Positions 1 through 10,298 of a stretch of 64,000 bases of DNA are shown here, piece by piece. Where the stretch lies: assembly GCF_003722335.1 (NCBI RefSeq), contig NZ_CP026100.1, positions 4,872,001 to 4,936,000 on the forward strand, given 5' to 3'. The position numbers and the translations under genes are program-made. This DNA comes from Caulobacter flavus. Lineage in GTDB: Bacteria; Pseudomonadota; Alphaproteobacteria; Caulobacterales; Caulobacteraceae. The notes beneath the pieces are model-generated. The model saw nothing but the letters and a program-made list of their open reading frames with translations, was not told where the DNA came from and searched no databases. The first letter of the stretch is position 1, and each line of letters begins with the position of its first letter.

Positions 1-2062
1 GCGGCTGGGCGCGGCGACGCCGGGCGCGATCACCACGGCCAATCTGGTCACCTCGGCGGGCGCCGGCACGACGGTCGAAGCATCGGCCGCGACGGGGAAG
101 GTCGACGTCAACCTGGACCACACCGATACGGCCCTGACCACGATCGCGGGTCTGGGCGCGGTCCAGATGAAGATCGTCAACGGCTCGCAACGGATCGGCG
201 GCGTCAGTTCGACCAACGGCTCGGTGCGGATCGACGGCCCGACAGGCGCGCTGACGATCGAGCAGCTGACGTCGGGCGCGGGGGCCCAGGTCAGCGGCGG
301 CGGCGACACCCGGCTCGTCTCGGCCAGTGTCGCCAGCGACCTCTCGGTGCGTTCCGCTGCCGGCAATTTGCGCTTCGGCGACGCCGCGCCTGGCCGCGTG
401 ATCGACGTCGGCGGCCAGCTTTCGCTCGACGCCGCTACAGACATCGCCCAGCAGGGCGGGCTGCGGGCCGACGCGCTGAGCGTGAGGGCCGGAACCGGCG
501 CCGTGCTGCTGGGCGCCAACCAGGTGGCCTATCTCGATGCGGTCGACGTCGCCGCAGGCGGGTTCGCGTTCAACGACACCACCGGCTTCGGCATTCGCGG
601 CCCGGTCACCGCGGCCGGTCAGACCGTCGACCTGCGCTCGGGCGGGGCCATCGGCCAGGATTCCGCCGGCGTTATCACCGCCCAGCGGCTGACGGGTTCG
701 TCGGCGGGCGACGCCGACTTCGGGGCGGCCAACCAGGTGGCCCAGCTCGGCGACTTCAACAGCGCCGGCGGCCTGTTCAGGCTGATCGACAATCGCTCGT
801 TGACCATCGACGGGGCGGTGCGCGGGGCCGGCAAGGTTTCACTCGCCTCGCATGGCGGCATGACGTTCAGCGCCAACGGCAAGGTCGTGGCCGACGGCGC
901 GGGCGACGCGGTGGTCTTGGCCTCCGACGGCGTCTTCACCAACGGTCGCGGCGCCGACGCCGTGACCGCGACCAACGCCGCCGGCCGCTGGCTGATCTAC
1001 ACCCAGGCGTTCGGCGACCCGGCGGGCACGACCGCCGGCAACAGCTTCAACGGCCTGGCCGGCAAGTCCTTCTACGGCTCGGCCTACGACTTCCAGGCGG
1101 GGACCTTCGCCCTGGCGCCCAACGCGGGCAACCGCTTCGTCTACGCCTACCGCCCGACCCTGACGGTGACGCCCGTCAGCCAGGTCGTGACCTACAACGG
1201 CGCCATTCCCTCGGTGTCGGCCACGGTCACCGGCATGACGAACGGCGACACGGCCGCCGACGCTTGGTCGGGCACGCCCGTCGTCTCGGGCGCGACCAGC
1301 AGGAACGCCGGGACCTATGTGCTGACCGCCAGCGGCGCCCTGACCTCGGACCTGAACTACGGCTTCAGCTACGGCGTGGGCTCCCTGCGGATCGACCCCA
1401 AGACGCTCGGCGCCGCCGTGGTCGCCAACGACAAGACCTATGACGGCACGACGGCCGCCACGGGTTCGATCGTCCTGACGGGCGTGATCGCCGGCGACAT
1501 GGTCTCGGCCGCGGGGACTTACGCTTTCGCCGACAGGAACGCCGGCTCGGGCAAGACCGTGACGGCGTCCGGCGCGACCCTGGCGGGCGCGGACGCAGGC
1601 AACTACGTTCTCGGCGGGGTCGCCGGTGATCTGGCCGACATCCTGCGCCGACAGGTGACGGTGTCGGCCAACGACCTGTCAAAGCCGTTCGGCCAGCTCG
1701 ACCCGGCCCTGAGCTATCGCGTCACCGCGGGCTCCCTGGCCGCGGGCGACGCCTTCACCGGCGGGCTCGCGCGGGGCGCGGGCGAAGCGCCCGGAAGCTA
1801 CGTCATCTCCCGAGGGACCCTGGCCCTTTCGGCCAACTACGACCTGACCTTCGCGGGCGCGATCCTGACGATCGAGCGTTTCCCGATGATCGAGCAGGAG
1901 GGCTCCATCATGCTCAAGCATGTGACCCAGTCGCCCGACTTCACGCTCGACTGGGATCCCGAAACCAATCTGGAAACCCAAGGCGCCGCCTGCGAGGGCG
2001 AAGACTGCCCACGCCAGGCAGCCGTGATCGACGGCGGCAAGGTGGTGGCGGCCCTGCCCTAG
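1..2062 (+). CDS. Large secreted adhesin, two-partner-secretion type, C-terminal part (5' end outside window)
   Basis: The reading frame is open from base 2, well before the first in-window ATG at 167, so this is the 3' end of a longer gene. The visible protein starts with Gly/Ala/Asp-rich beta-helix-like sequence typical of filamentous-haemagglutinin exoproteins. It is followed by immunoglobulin-like YDG/MBG modules: motifs such as LTVTPVSQVVTYNG and NDKTYDGTTAATGS, and NYVL/NYDL ends, at roughly 1160-1900. The last ~55 residues are charged and hold the only two cysteines seen in the visible part (CEGEDC), about 20 residues before the stop. Such proteins are exported by a TpsB pore, which would lie upstream of the window. 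Adhesin is inferred from domain type; the ligand is unknown. Confidence 0.75.
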   Translation, partial: RLGAATPGAITTANLVTSAGAGTTVEASAATGKVDVNLDHTDTALTTIAGLGAVQMKIVNGSQRIGGVSSTNGSVRIDGPTGALTIEQLTSGAGAQVSGGGDTRLVSASVASDLSVRSAAGNLRFGDAAPGRVIDVGGQLSLDAATDIAQQGGLRADALSVRAGTGAVLLGANQVAYLDAVDVAAGGFAFNDTTGFGIRGPVTAAGQTVDLRSGGAIGQDSAGVITAQRLTGSSAGDADFGAANQVAQLGDFNSAGGLFRLIDNRSLTIDGAVRGAGKVSLASHGGMTFSANGKVVADGAGDAVVLASDGVFTNGRGADAVTATNAAGRWLIYTQAFGDPAGTTAGNSFNGLAGKSFYGSAYDFQAGTFALAPNAGNRFVYAYRPTLTVTPVSQVVTYNGAIPSVSATVTGMTNGDTAADAWSGTPVVSGATSRNAGTYVLTASGALTSDLNYGFSYGVGSLRIDPKTLGAAVVANDKTYDGTTAATGSIVLTGVIAGDMVSAAGTYAFADRNAGSGKTVTASGATLAGADAGNYVLGGVAGDLADILRRQVTVSANDLSKPFGQLDPALSYRVTAGSLAAGDAFTGGLARGAGEAPGSYVISRGTLALSANYDLTFAGAILTIERFPMIEQEGSIMLKHVTQSPDFTLDWDPETNLETQGAACEGEDCPRQAAVIDGGKVVAALP

Positions 2063-2081
2063 ACGCGGGTCGCCCAAACAA

Positions 2082-2116
2082 GCAGGGCGGACGCCGTCGC
2101 TCGGCGCCCGCCCTGC
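2082..2116 (-). terminator. Rho-independent terminator between convergent adhesin and phosphatase genes
   Basis: A 9-bp stem (GCAGGGCGG / CCGCCCTGC) encloses a second small stem (CGCC/GGCG). Read on the minus strand it is followed by CTTGTTTGGG, a weak T tract, so it best fits the end of the phosphatase transcript. It may also stop the adhesin transcript from the other side. Confidence 0.6.
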
Positions 2117-2135
2117 CCGTCAGGTCTCGCTGGAA

Positions 2136-3485
2136 CTACCGCGCCGCCCTGGCGAGCGTCTCCACCCGAGCCACGCCCTTGGCGTTCTTTGTCAGACGGA
2201 ACGCGTCGAGTTCACGGCCCGTCGCGGTGAAGGCGCGATAGGTCACGGCCTGCGGCGACACCTCGAGGGTCTGGAAGGTCTGGGTGCGCGACGCCGAGGC
2301 GGTCGCCCAACTCAGCGGAGCGACCGGATACATCTTAGGCCCGGCGACCGAGACGACATAGGTCGACCCCTTGTCGGACGGATGGCTCGGCCCCGCATTG
2401 GTCATCGCTCCCGTCCCGATGGCCCCGCGGGCGTAGCCATGGTCGTGGGCCTGCAGCACCAGATCGACGCCGTACTTGTCGATCAGGGGCTTCAGCGCAT
2501 CGCGCACCCGGGCGTTGTCGCGATCGGGATCGATCGAGAACAGCGGGAAGTGCAGGAACAGCGCCGTCCAGCGGTTGGGGTTGTTCGCCAGCAGGCCGTC
2601 CAGCCAGCGCACCATCTCCGCCCGCATGGCCTCGTCGCCGTGGAACAGCGGCGCGTCGACCGAGATCAGGCGCAGGCCCTGATAGTCGACGGTCCAGGCC
2701 GTCTCCTTCAGCTTCTCGACGCCGGCCGGTCCGGTCTCCGGCAGGGTGTACTGCCGCCGCCACTGCGGGTTCAGCACCGGGCCGCGGCCATACTCGTGAT
2801 TGCCGGGCGTCGGCATCTGCGGGGTCTGGGCGTAGAGGAAGCCGCCGGCGGCGAACCATTCGCCCCACTCGTTGTCGCTGTCGTGGCGATTGATCAGGTC
2901 GCCGGCGTGGATGACGAACGCCGCGTCGCCGGCCTTGCGGAACGCCATCCTCATCGTGCGTGAAGCCTCGCTGAGGATGTTGTTCTGCATGTCGCCCATG
3001 TAGAGGAACGTGAACGGCTTGGCGGTCGTCGCCGCGGTGCGGAACTGCAGCCATTCCGACCACCGCTCGCCGTCGCCGACGCGGTAGGCATAGACCGTCT
3101 CCGGCTTCAGTCCTTTCAGCACCGTCGAATGATAGGCGGCCTTGAACGCCGGGTCCTCGCGCACGGCGATGGTCGCGTCGTCGGTGAGCGCGGGAACACG
3201 CACGGCCTTCTGGACGAAGTCGGGCCCGTCCTCGGCCTGCGCGTACTCGACATGGCCCACGAGGCCCGGCGCGGTGCGCCAGGTCACGGCCATCTCATGC
3301 GCCGGATCGGCGGTCAGGTTCAGGACGATCCGCTCCGGCTGGAGCGTCGGCGCAACCACTCGCCGGTCCGAAGCCTGGGCCGGCGCGGGTTCGGGACGCA
3401 GGGGCCGCTCGGCCTGCCGCGCGAAGGCTGGTCCGCCCAGGGCCGCGAGCGCGGCCCCGAGCATCAGGGTGTGGAGGATCTTCAT
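2136..3485 (-). CDS. Secreted purple-acid-phosphatase-like metallophosphoesterase
   Basis: The start is placed at 3485 (MKILHTLMLGAALAALGG), because it begins a clear Sec signal peptide and lies 11 bp after the receptor stop; the frame is open further upstream but that part overlaps the receptor. The mature 449-residue precursor has a purple-acid-phosphatase N-terminal fibronectin-like domain (about residues 50-145, AVTWRT and YAYRVGDG). It is followed by a calcineurin-like core with the metal ligands in order: GDMQN, HAGDLI, GNHEYG, HFPLFS and HDHGYAR. The family hydrolyses phosphate esters with a dinuclear metal centre, here in the periplasm or outside. As last gene after a signalling TonB receptor, it probably processes the ligand or releases phosphate from it (inference). 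Confidence 0.85.
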   Translation of the reverse strand: MKILHTLMLGAALAALGGPAFARQAERPLRPEPAPAQASDRRVVAPTLQPERIVLNLTADPAHEMAVTWRTAPGLVGHVEYAQAEDGPDFVQKAVRVPALTDDATIAVREDPAFKAAYHSTVLKGLKPETVYAYRVGDGERWSEWLQFRTAATTAKPFTFLYMGDMQNNILSEASRTMRMAFRKAGDAAFVIHAGDLINRHDSDNEWGEWFAAGGFLYAQTPQMPTPGNHEYGRGPVLNPQWRRQYTLPETGPAGVEKLKETAWTVDYQGLRLISVDAPLFHGDEAMRAEMVRWLDGLLANNPNRWTALFLHFPLFSIDPDRDNARVRDALKPLIDKYGVDLVLQAHDHGYARGAIGTGAMTNAGPSHPSDKGSTYVVSVAGPKMYPVAPLSWATASASRTQTFQTLEVSPQAVTYRAFTATGRELDAFRLTKNAKGVARVETLARAAR

Positions 3486-3496
3486 GGACGCCCCGA

Positions 3497-6400
3497 TCAG
3501 AACACGTAGTTCAGGCCGAGCGAGATCGACCGCCCGTTCTTGATGTAGGCCCGGCTGGAGCTGGTGCTGTCGCCGGCCGTGTACCAGTAGGTGTGGTTGT
3601 CGAAGAGGTTCTGGACCTGCAGCGAGGCGGTCGCCCCCTTCCACAGCTTGCGCCGGACGTTCAGGTCCACGAACTCGTAGTCCTGCTCGTACGGATTGTT
3701 GCCGAAGTCCTGGATGCCCTCGAGGAACTCCGACTGGTAGCTGTAGGCGGCGTAGGTTTCCCAACCCTTGTATTCCCAGAACAGCTGGACGTTGGCCACG
3801 CGCTCGGGCGTCTCCATCAGCGGCAGGGTGTAGCCCGCCGGATGCCAGGAGATGCCGGTCTCGGCTTCCGACTTCTGCAGCGTCAGGTTCACGCTGGCGC
3901 CGAGCTTCGACAGCGGACCCGGCAGCCAGTGAAACACCTGCTGGGCGCTCATCTCCACGCCGTAGACCTTGGCCCACTTGCCGTTGTTGGGCATCGAGAC
4001 GGTCACGCCGTCGGGGCCGATGTTAGTCCCCGCCGTCCCGTCGCGGATGTTCGAGGACGAGGAGCGGTACAGGAAGTTCTTGATGTCCTTGTAGAACAGA
4101 CCCAGCGAATAGGCGCCGGTGTCGCCGTTGTAGCGCTCGATCGAAAGGTCGTAGTTCACGGCCTTCATCGGCTTCAGGTCCGGATTGCCCTGCTCGATGG
4201 CGACCAGCACCCAGTCGCTGGTCGGGTTCTCCTCGCCGTCGCCGTCGGGATCGACGTCGTAGCCGTACTCCCGAGCCGAAGACATGCGGGCGATGTCGGG
4301 CCGGGCGAAGCTGGTCCAGATCGCGGCGCGGATCTTGGTGCGGTCGTCCAGGCCGTAGTTCAGGTGGATCGACGGCAGGACGTTGGTGAAGTCGCTCTTG
4401 TCGGTCGCGTAGTGGCCGCCCTGCACCTCGTCGAGGATGTAGGCGTCGATGGTGTTGTTGGTGTTTTCGACGCGCACGCCGCCGATCACCTGGGCATTGC
4501 CGAACCGCGCCGTCGCCATCAGGTAGCCGGCGAAGATGTCCTCCTTGAAGGTGAAGCTGTCCTCGCCGCTCAGTTCGGCGTTGCCCGGATCGGTCGCGAA
4601 GCCCTCGAAGAAGGTGCTGTTCCCCGCCATGGCCCGCTGCAGCTCGGCCAGCATGGCCTTGTTGTCGATCACCGTGCCCAGGCGATACCGGCCCGAATAC
4701 TCGCCGTCGAAGAGGCTGGTCACTTCCTTGCCGTAGAAGCGCGAGAAGTCCGCCAGCGTGCCGTCGGCGTCCAGGTCCATGAACTCGCCGTTATAGGTGG
4801 AGCGCTTGGAGCTGTAGAACTTGCCGCCGGTCTTCACCGCCTCCAGCCAGGTCGCGACGGGACGCCATTCGAGGTTGAACTGGCCCTGCCACAGGCGTTC
4901 CTGGGCGCCGCCGATCTCGCCCGACAGGCCCGCGAAGGCGTACTGGCTGTTGTCGTGGATCGCCGCCATGCCGGCGTCGTTCAGCACCCACTTGGGAAAG
5001 CGGCTGTCGCCGAAATTGGTGACCTTGACGCCCTTGTTGCCCAGCCAGCCGTACTTGTCGCTGCGGAACTCCATCTCGTAGCTGTCGTCGATGTTGTCCT
5101 CCGACTTGGCGTAGGACAGGTCGTAGTCGACGGTGAAGTCCCTCCAGCGGCTGACGCCGCCCAGGTTGACCGACATCAGCGAGCCGGTCTCGCGCGAGCC
5201 TTCCCAGAAGCGGCGCAGGCGGAAGCCCTGCGGATCCCAGGTCCCCGAGGCGCCGTCCAGCGTGTAGTACGACTTGGTCGAACGGTCGGCGTCGGTGATG
5301 CGGCCGTCGCCGTCGCGGTCGACGATCTGGGCCGTGGTGTAGCTGTAGATGCGCCCCAGCTTGGAGTCCGAGCCGATGATCGAGGCCTCAGGGCTGGCCA
5401 GGCCCGTCATGGTCTTGTCGACCTGGGTCAGGCGGGTCGAGTTCTTGCTGGTGTCGTTGCGGAAGTTCAGCCGGTTGCTGAACTCGTCCTTGGCGTACTC
5501 GTTGAACTGACCGCGCAGGTGGAAGTCGTGCTTGTCGCCGCGGTAATCGAGGCTGGAATTGAAGCCCCGCCGCTCGACCTCGGTCTCGCCGACGGCCAGG
5601 TCCATGCCCCGCATGACGAAGGTCTCGGGATCCCAGCCCAGCGTCTCGCTGTTGGCGTACCAGACCGAGGGCTGGTTATCGCCGTCCGCGCCGTTCTGCT
5701 CGAACTGCGACTTGCGGCGCGACCAGCTGCCGGTGACGAACACGCCCCAGCGGTCGGTGAACTGGCGGCCGAACGAACCGGCCACCTCGCCCGAGGTCTT
5801 GTTGTCGAACTTGTCGAGCATCCCCGCCGACATCGACAGCACGCCATAAGTCTTGCCGTGGTCGAACGCCGTCGGCGTGCGGATGTCGATCGAGCCGCCC
5901 AGGGCGTCGCCGTCGCGATCGGGCGTCAGGCTCTTGATGACGGTGATCGAGTCGATGCCTTCCGGCGGCAGAAAGCTGAGGCGGACGCCGCGAAAGAAGT
6001 TGTCGTCGCGCGAACCGGCCCCGCCCATGCGCACGCCGTTCATCGTGTAGTTGTTCAGCTCGGTCGACAGGCCGCGGATGGTGATGCGGTCGCCCTCGCC
6101 CGTCGTGTGATTGCGCACCGCGTTCACGCCCGGCAGGCGCGACAGGGATTCGGCCACGTTGTTGGCCGGCAGGTCGCCCATGTCGTCGGCGCTGATGACG
6201 TCCGAGATGAAGTCGGCCTTGCGCTTGGCGTCCAGCGAGCGGCGCAGACCCGCCGCGTAGCCGACCACGACGCCGTCGACCTCTACGGCTTCGGGCGCGA
6301 CGGCCTCGGCCTGCGCCGACTGGCGTTCCAGGGTCAGCACGCCGCGCACTTCGCGGGCCTCGATGCCCGAGCCGGCGATCATCTTGCGCAGCGCCTCGCG

Positions 6401-6646
6401 CGCGGTCATCGCGCCGGACACGGCGTTCGAGGTCCGCCCGCGCGTCAGGCCCGGATCGAACACGATCGACAGGCCCGTGTCGCGCGACAGCGTCCGCAGC
6501 GCCTGGCCCAGGTCCTGGGCCGGTATGGCGATGGTGACCCGCGCCTCGGCCGTCCTGGTCGCCTGCCAGGCGTAGGCGGGTGCGGCGACCGACGCCAGGA
6601 CGGCCACGGCCGCGGCCGTAAGCAGGCCGTTTTTATGGATACGCAT
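3497..6646 (-). CDS. TonB-dependent outer-membrane receptor with STN signalling domain
   Basis: 1,049 residues. A signal peptide (1-26, ending PAYA) is followed by an STN domain (about 37-90, IPAQDLGQALRTLSRDTG), the periplasmic module that contacts a FecR-type anti-sigma factor. A plug domain follows (around 145-265, LPANNVAESLSRLPGV and ITIRGLSTELNNY), then a long 22-strand barrel ending in phenylalanine (LNYVF). The length and plug style match the large TonB receptors abundant in Caulobacterales. A strong Shine-Dalgarno (GGAGGGG) precedes the start. It sits downstream of fecR/fecI-like genes, and 11 bp upstream of a secreted phosphatase. The substrate is not visible; an organic phosphate compound is a guess from context. 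Confidence 0.93.
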   Translation of the reverse strand: MRIHKNGLLTAAAVAVLASVAAPAYAWQATRTAEARVTIAIPAQDLGQALRTLSRDTGLSIVFDPGLTRGRTSNAVSGAMTAREALRKMIAGSGIEAREVRGVLTLERQSAQAEAVAPEAVEVDGVVVGYAAGLRRSLDAKRKADFISDVISADDMGDLPANNVAESLSRLPGVNAVRNHTTGEGDRITIRGLSTELNNYTMNGVRMGGAGSRDDNFFRGVRLSFLPPEGIDSITVIKSLTPDRDGDALGGSIDIRTPTAFDHGKTYGVLSMSAGMLDKFDNKTSGEVAGSFGRQFTDRWGVFVTGSWSRRKSQFEQNGADGDNQPSVWYANSETLGWDPETFVMRGMDLAVGETEVERRGFNSSLDYRGDKHDFHLRGQFNEYAKDEFSNRLNFRNDTSKNSTRLTQVDKTMTGLASPEASIIGSDSKLGRIYSYTTAQIVDRDGDGRITDADRSTKSYYTLDGASGTWDPQGFRLRRFWEGSRETGSLMSVNLGGVSRWRDFTVDYDLSYAKSEDNIDDSYEMEFRSDKYGWLGNKGVKVTNFGDSRFPKWVLNDAGMAAIHDNSQYAFAGLSGEIGGAQERLWQGQFNLEWRPVATWLEAVKTGGKFYSSKRSTYNGEFMDLDADGTLADFSRFYGKEVTSLFDGEYSGRYRLGTVIDNKAMLAELQRAMAGNSTFFEGFATDPGNAELSGEDSFTFKEDIFAGYLMATARFGNAQVIGGVRVENTNNTIDAYILDEVQGGHYATDKSDFTNVLPSIHLNYGLDDRTKIRAAIWTSFARPDIARMSSAREYGYDVDPDGDGEENPTSDWVLVAIEQGNPDLKPMKAVNYDLSIERYNGDTGAYSLGLFYKDIKNFLYRSSSSNIRDGTAGTNIGPDGVTVSMPNNGKWAKVYGVEMSAQQVFHWLPGPLSKLGASVNLTLQKSEAETGISWHPAGYTLPLMETPERVANVQLFWEYKGWETYAAYSYQSEFLEGIQDFGNNPYEQDYEFVDLNVRRKLWKGATASLQVQNLFDNHTYWYTAGDSTSSSRAYIKNGRSISLGLNYVF

Positions 6647-6708
6647 TCGAACAATCCCCTCCGATCAAACTGATCGTCACGGGGTTAGACGGCGGCCGCC
6701 GACGTCCT

Positions 6709-6733
6709 GACAGCTGTCATAAAAACTTGTTCC
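6709..6733 (-). promoter_or_regulatory. Candidate ECF-sigma promoter of the TonB receptor/phosphatase unit
   Basis: In the 95-bp gap between the anti-sigma and receptor genes the minus strand reads GGAAC, 17 bases, GTC, a layout like many ECF-sigma promoters (GGAAC -35, GTC-containing -10). The -10 part lies in a perfect 10-bp palindrome GACAGCTGTC (6709-6718). This would let the neighbouring sigma factor drive the receptor. Motif reading only. Confidence 0.4.
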
Positions 6734-6741
6734 AGGCAGCG

Positions 6742-7704
6742 CTAACCGCCTGAAATCTCGAACTGATCCGCCTTCTGACGAGTCAGCCTGAAGCCATGCA
6801 GCCTGGCCATCGCCGCCAGGGCGTTCTCGGGATCGTCATAGGCGAAGCGGCCGCTGACCAGCACCCGCCCCAGCGCGGGATCCGACAGCGTGACCTGCAC
6901 GCCGGTCGCCCGTTCCAGATCCGCGACCACGCTGGCCAGGGTGGCCTCGTTGAACTCCAGCCAACCCTTGGCCCAGGGCGGCACGTCGGTTTCCAGTTCC
7001 GGCCGGGCCAGCACCGTGCGCTGGACGATCCCGCCGGACACCCGCGCCAGTTCGCCCGCCCGGACGTGGACGGGGTCGCCTTTCCCCGCGACCCTCACCA
7101 CGCCTTCGAACACCTCGACCTCGACCACCGTGCCGGCCGCCGTCTGGTGCTGATCGACATTGAAGCGGGTGCCCACCGCGGTGACCCGCACGCCGTCGAC
7201 CTCGACCGAGAAAGGCCGGCTCTTGTCGGGCGCGACCTCGAAGAAGCCCTCCCCCTTCAGGCGCAGGCGGCGTTCATGCTCTCCCAGCTGCACCCGCACC
7301 TGGCTCTGACCATTCAGCCGGATCGACGAGCCGTCGGCCAGAGCGATCGGCTTGGGCGCGCCACGCGTTCCCTCGATCAGCTCTCCGCGCGGCGCGAGGC
7401 CGCCGCCGAGCACGAGGATTGACCCGACCACGACCGCCAAGCCGGCGCCGGCCAGGGCGCCCAGTGTCCAGGCGCGCCGTCTCGGCGCGGACCGCGCGTG
7501 CGCCAGCCGCTGGGTGGCCCAGATCACGGCGGCGTCGTCGAGCACGGCCTCGTGGCGGCGCAAGAGGTCCTGACGATCGGGACGGCCCTCCAGCCAGCGG
7601 TCGAGGGCCGCCTGCTGTTCGGCGGACCAGGCCTTGTCGCGGCGGGCGTCGGCCCACAGCGCGGCTTCGCGATCGTCCTTCGGGTTCACCGCTCTAGTCG
7701 ACAT
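6742..7704 (-). CDS. FecR-family anti-sigma factor
   Basis: 320 residues. The N-terminal DUF4880-type cytoplasmic region (about 8-55, EAALWADARRD and LDRWLEGRPDRQ) would bind the sigma factor. One membrane segment follows (about 84-106), then the periplasmic FecR domain (about 112-205, LADGSSIRLNGQSQV and VTAVGTRFNV), and a C-terminal STN-like DUF4974 domain (about 245-318, LEFNEATLASVVADLERATG). It overlaps the sigma gene by 11 bp, so translation is probably coupled. In the FecIR paradigm it relays ligand binding at the receptor STN domain to the ECF sigma factor. Confidence 0.93.
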   Translation of the reverse strand: MSTRAVNPKDDREAALWADARRDKAWSAEQQAALDRWLEGRPDRQDLLRRHEAVLDDAAVIWATQRLAHARSAPRRRAWTLGALAGAGLAVVVGSILVLGGGLAPRGELIEGTRGAPKPIALADGSSIRLNGQSQVRVQLGEHERRLRLKGEGFFEVAPDKSRPFSVEVDGVRVTAVGTRFNVDQHQTAAGTVVEVEVFEGVVRVAGKGDPVHVRAGELARVSGGIVQRTVLARPELETDVPPWAKGWLEFNEATLASVVADLERATGVQVTLSDPALGRVLVSGRFAYDDPENALAAMARLHGFRLTRQKADQFEISGG

Positions 7705-8203
7705 GGCGGCCCTCCGCCGTCCGGCGCAGCGTCTGGGCCGCCCGGCTATAATGCTTCTGCACCGCCTCGATCGACAGCTTCAGATCGCGGGCGATGGCCT
7801 CGTAGGATTCCTCGCCCGCGCGCCGCCGCACGAAGACCTCGCGCCGCAACGGCGGCATCGCCTCCAGCGCCCTCTGGCACAGCCGCGACCGCTCGCTCAT
7901 GTCCAGCGCCTCCAGCGGCGTGGCGCCGCCATGGATGGAAAATTCCGCCGCTTCCAGGTCGTCGATCTGGACGTTGGCCGCCCGCCGGGCGCGGTCGACG
8001 AGAATGTTGCGCGCCGCGCGCATGGCGTAGAACAGGGGGTCGGTGATCAGCGTGTCCCGCGCGCGGGCCAGCACGCGCAGGATCGCCTCCTGGGCCACGT
8101 CCTCGGCGTCGACGGCCGTGGTAAGGCGTCGCCGAACATAGGCCAGCAGGATCCGGTTCTGCGTCGCCAGCGCCCGTCCCACCTCCTGTTCGTTCCCGAT
8201 CAC
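7694..8203 (-). CDS. ECF-type RNA polymerase sigma factor (FecI-like)
   Basis: 169 residues, GTG start preceded by GGGAGG eight bases upstream. Region 2 spans about residues 12-75 (YVRRRLTTAVDAEDVAQEA, then the AMRAARNILVDRARR helix) and region 4 about 110-160 (LEAMPPLRREVFVRRRAGEESYEAIA, then the helix-turn-helix SIEAVQKHYSRA). No extra C-terminal domain is present. First gene of a sigma / anti-sigma / receptor / phosphatase set, so it probably transcribes the receptor genes when the outer-membrane ligand is bound. Confidence 0.93.
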   Translation of the reverse strand: MIGNEQEVGRALATQNRILLAYVRRRLTTAVDAEDVAQEAILRVLARARDTLITDPLFYAMRAARNILVDRARRAANVQIDDLEAAEFSIHGGATPLEALDMSERSRLCQRALEAMPPLRREVFVRRRAGEESYEAIARDLKLSIEAVQKHYSRAAQTLRRTAEGRHVD

Positions 8204-8567
8204 CCGCTAAGCCTCCCTCGACGGAGCGTGGCTATAGGAGCGCCTCGTGACGGATCGGATTAGGTTTGGTGTCGGTTTGATGGCGGCGCTCGTGGCCCGC
8301 CTCAGCGAACCGCGCCCGTCCCGCCGCCTGGGGTGCGCGCGAATCGTGCGCCCCCCAGCCAGGCCTCGGGGCGCCATGGCTCGCAGACGGTCGCGAGGCC
8401 CCAATTGGCCTTTCGCCAACTCAAACCCATCGACAGCGCCGAGCCCTGCCCTCGAAACAGGCGGCGCGCGTGCCTTCCACGCCTGCGCGCGGAAATTCTT
8501 TTCGAGCGTGCCGGAACCTTTATCGAAATAGCGCATAGTAGCCGCCAGTAATTTCCGGGGGATATCC
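8204..8567. other. 364-bp divergent intergenic region (sigma factor gene / pgm)
   Basis: This region should hold the promoters for both flanking genes. Short frames cross it but show Arg/Pro-rich composition and no family features. On the plus strand, a GGGGGATA ribosome site lies just before pgm. No clear operator, hairpin or small gene was seen. Confidence 0.6.
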
Positions 8568-10208
<1,641 letters not shown>

Positions 10209-10298
10209 TTCGCGGCCCACGATCCGCGATCGCCACGGGCCGATCCGGGCCAGGAGCTCATGAGCGTCGACCTCATCGAGCGACCTGGCCCGCCGGCT

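Noticed and set aside
3593..6673. 1,026-residue open frame on the plus strand opposite the TonB receptor
   Set aside because: Composition rich in V, A, H, R, G with no domains; mirrors codon bias of the real receptor gene on the minus strand.
8520..8551. GGAAC near 8512 as an ECF promoter for pgm
   Set aside because: No GTC or similar -10 element at the right distance.
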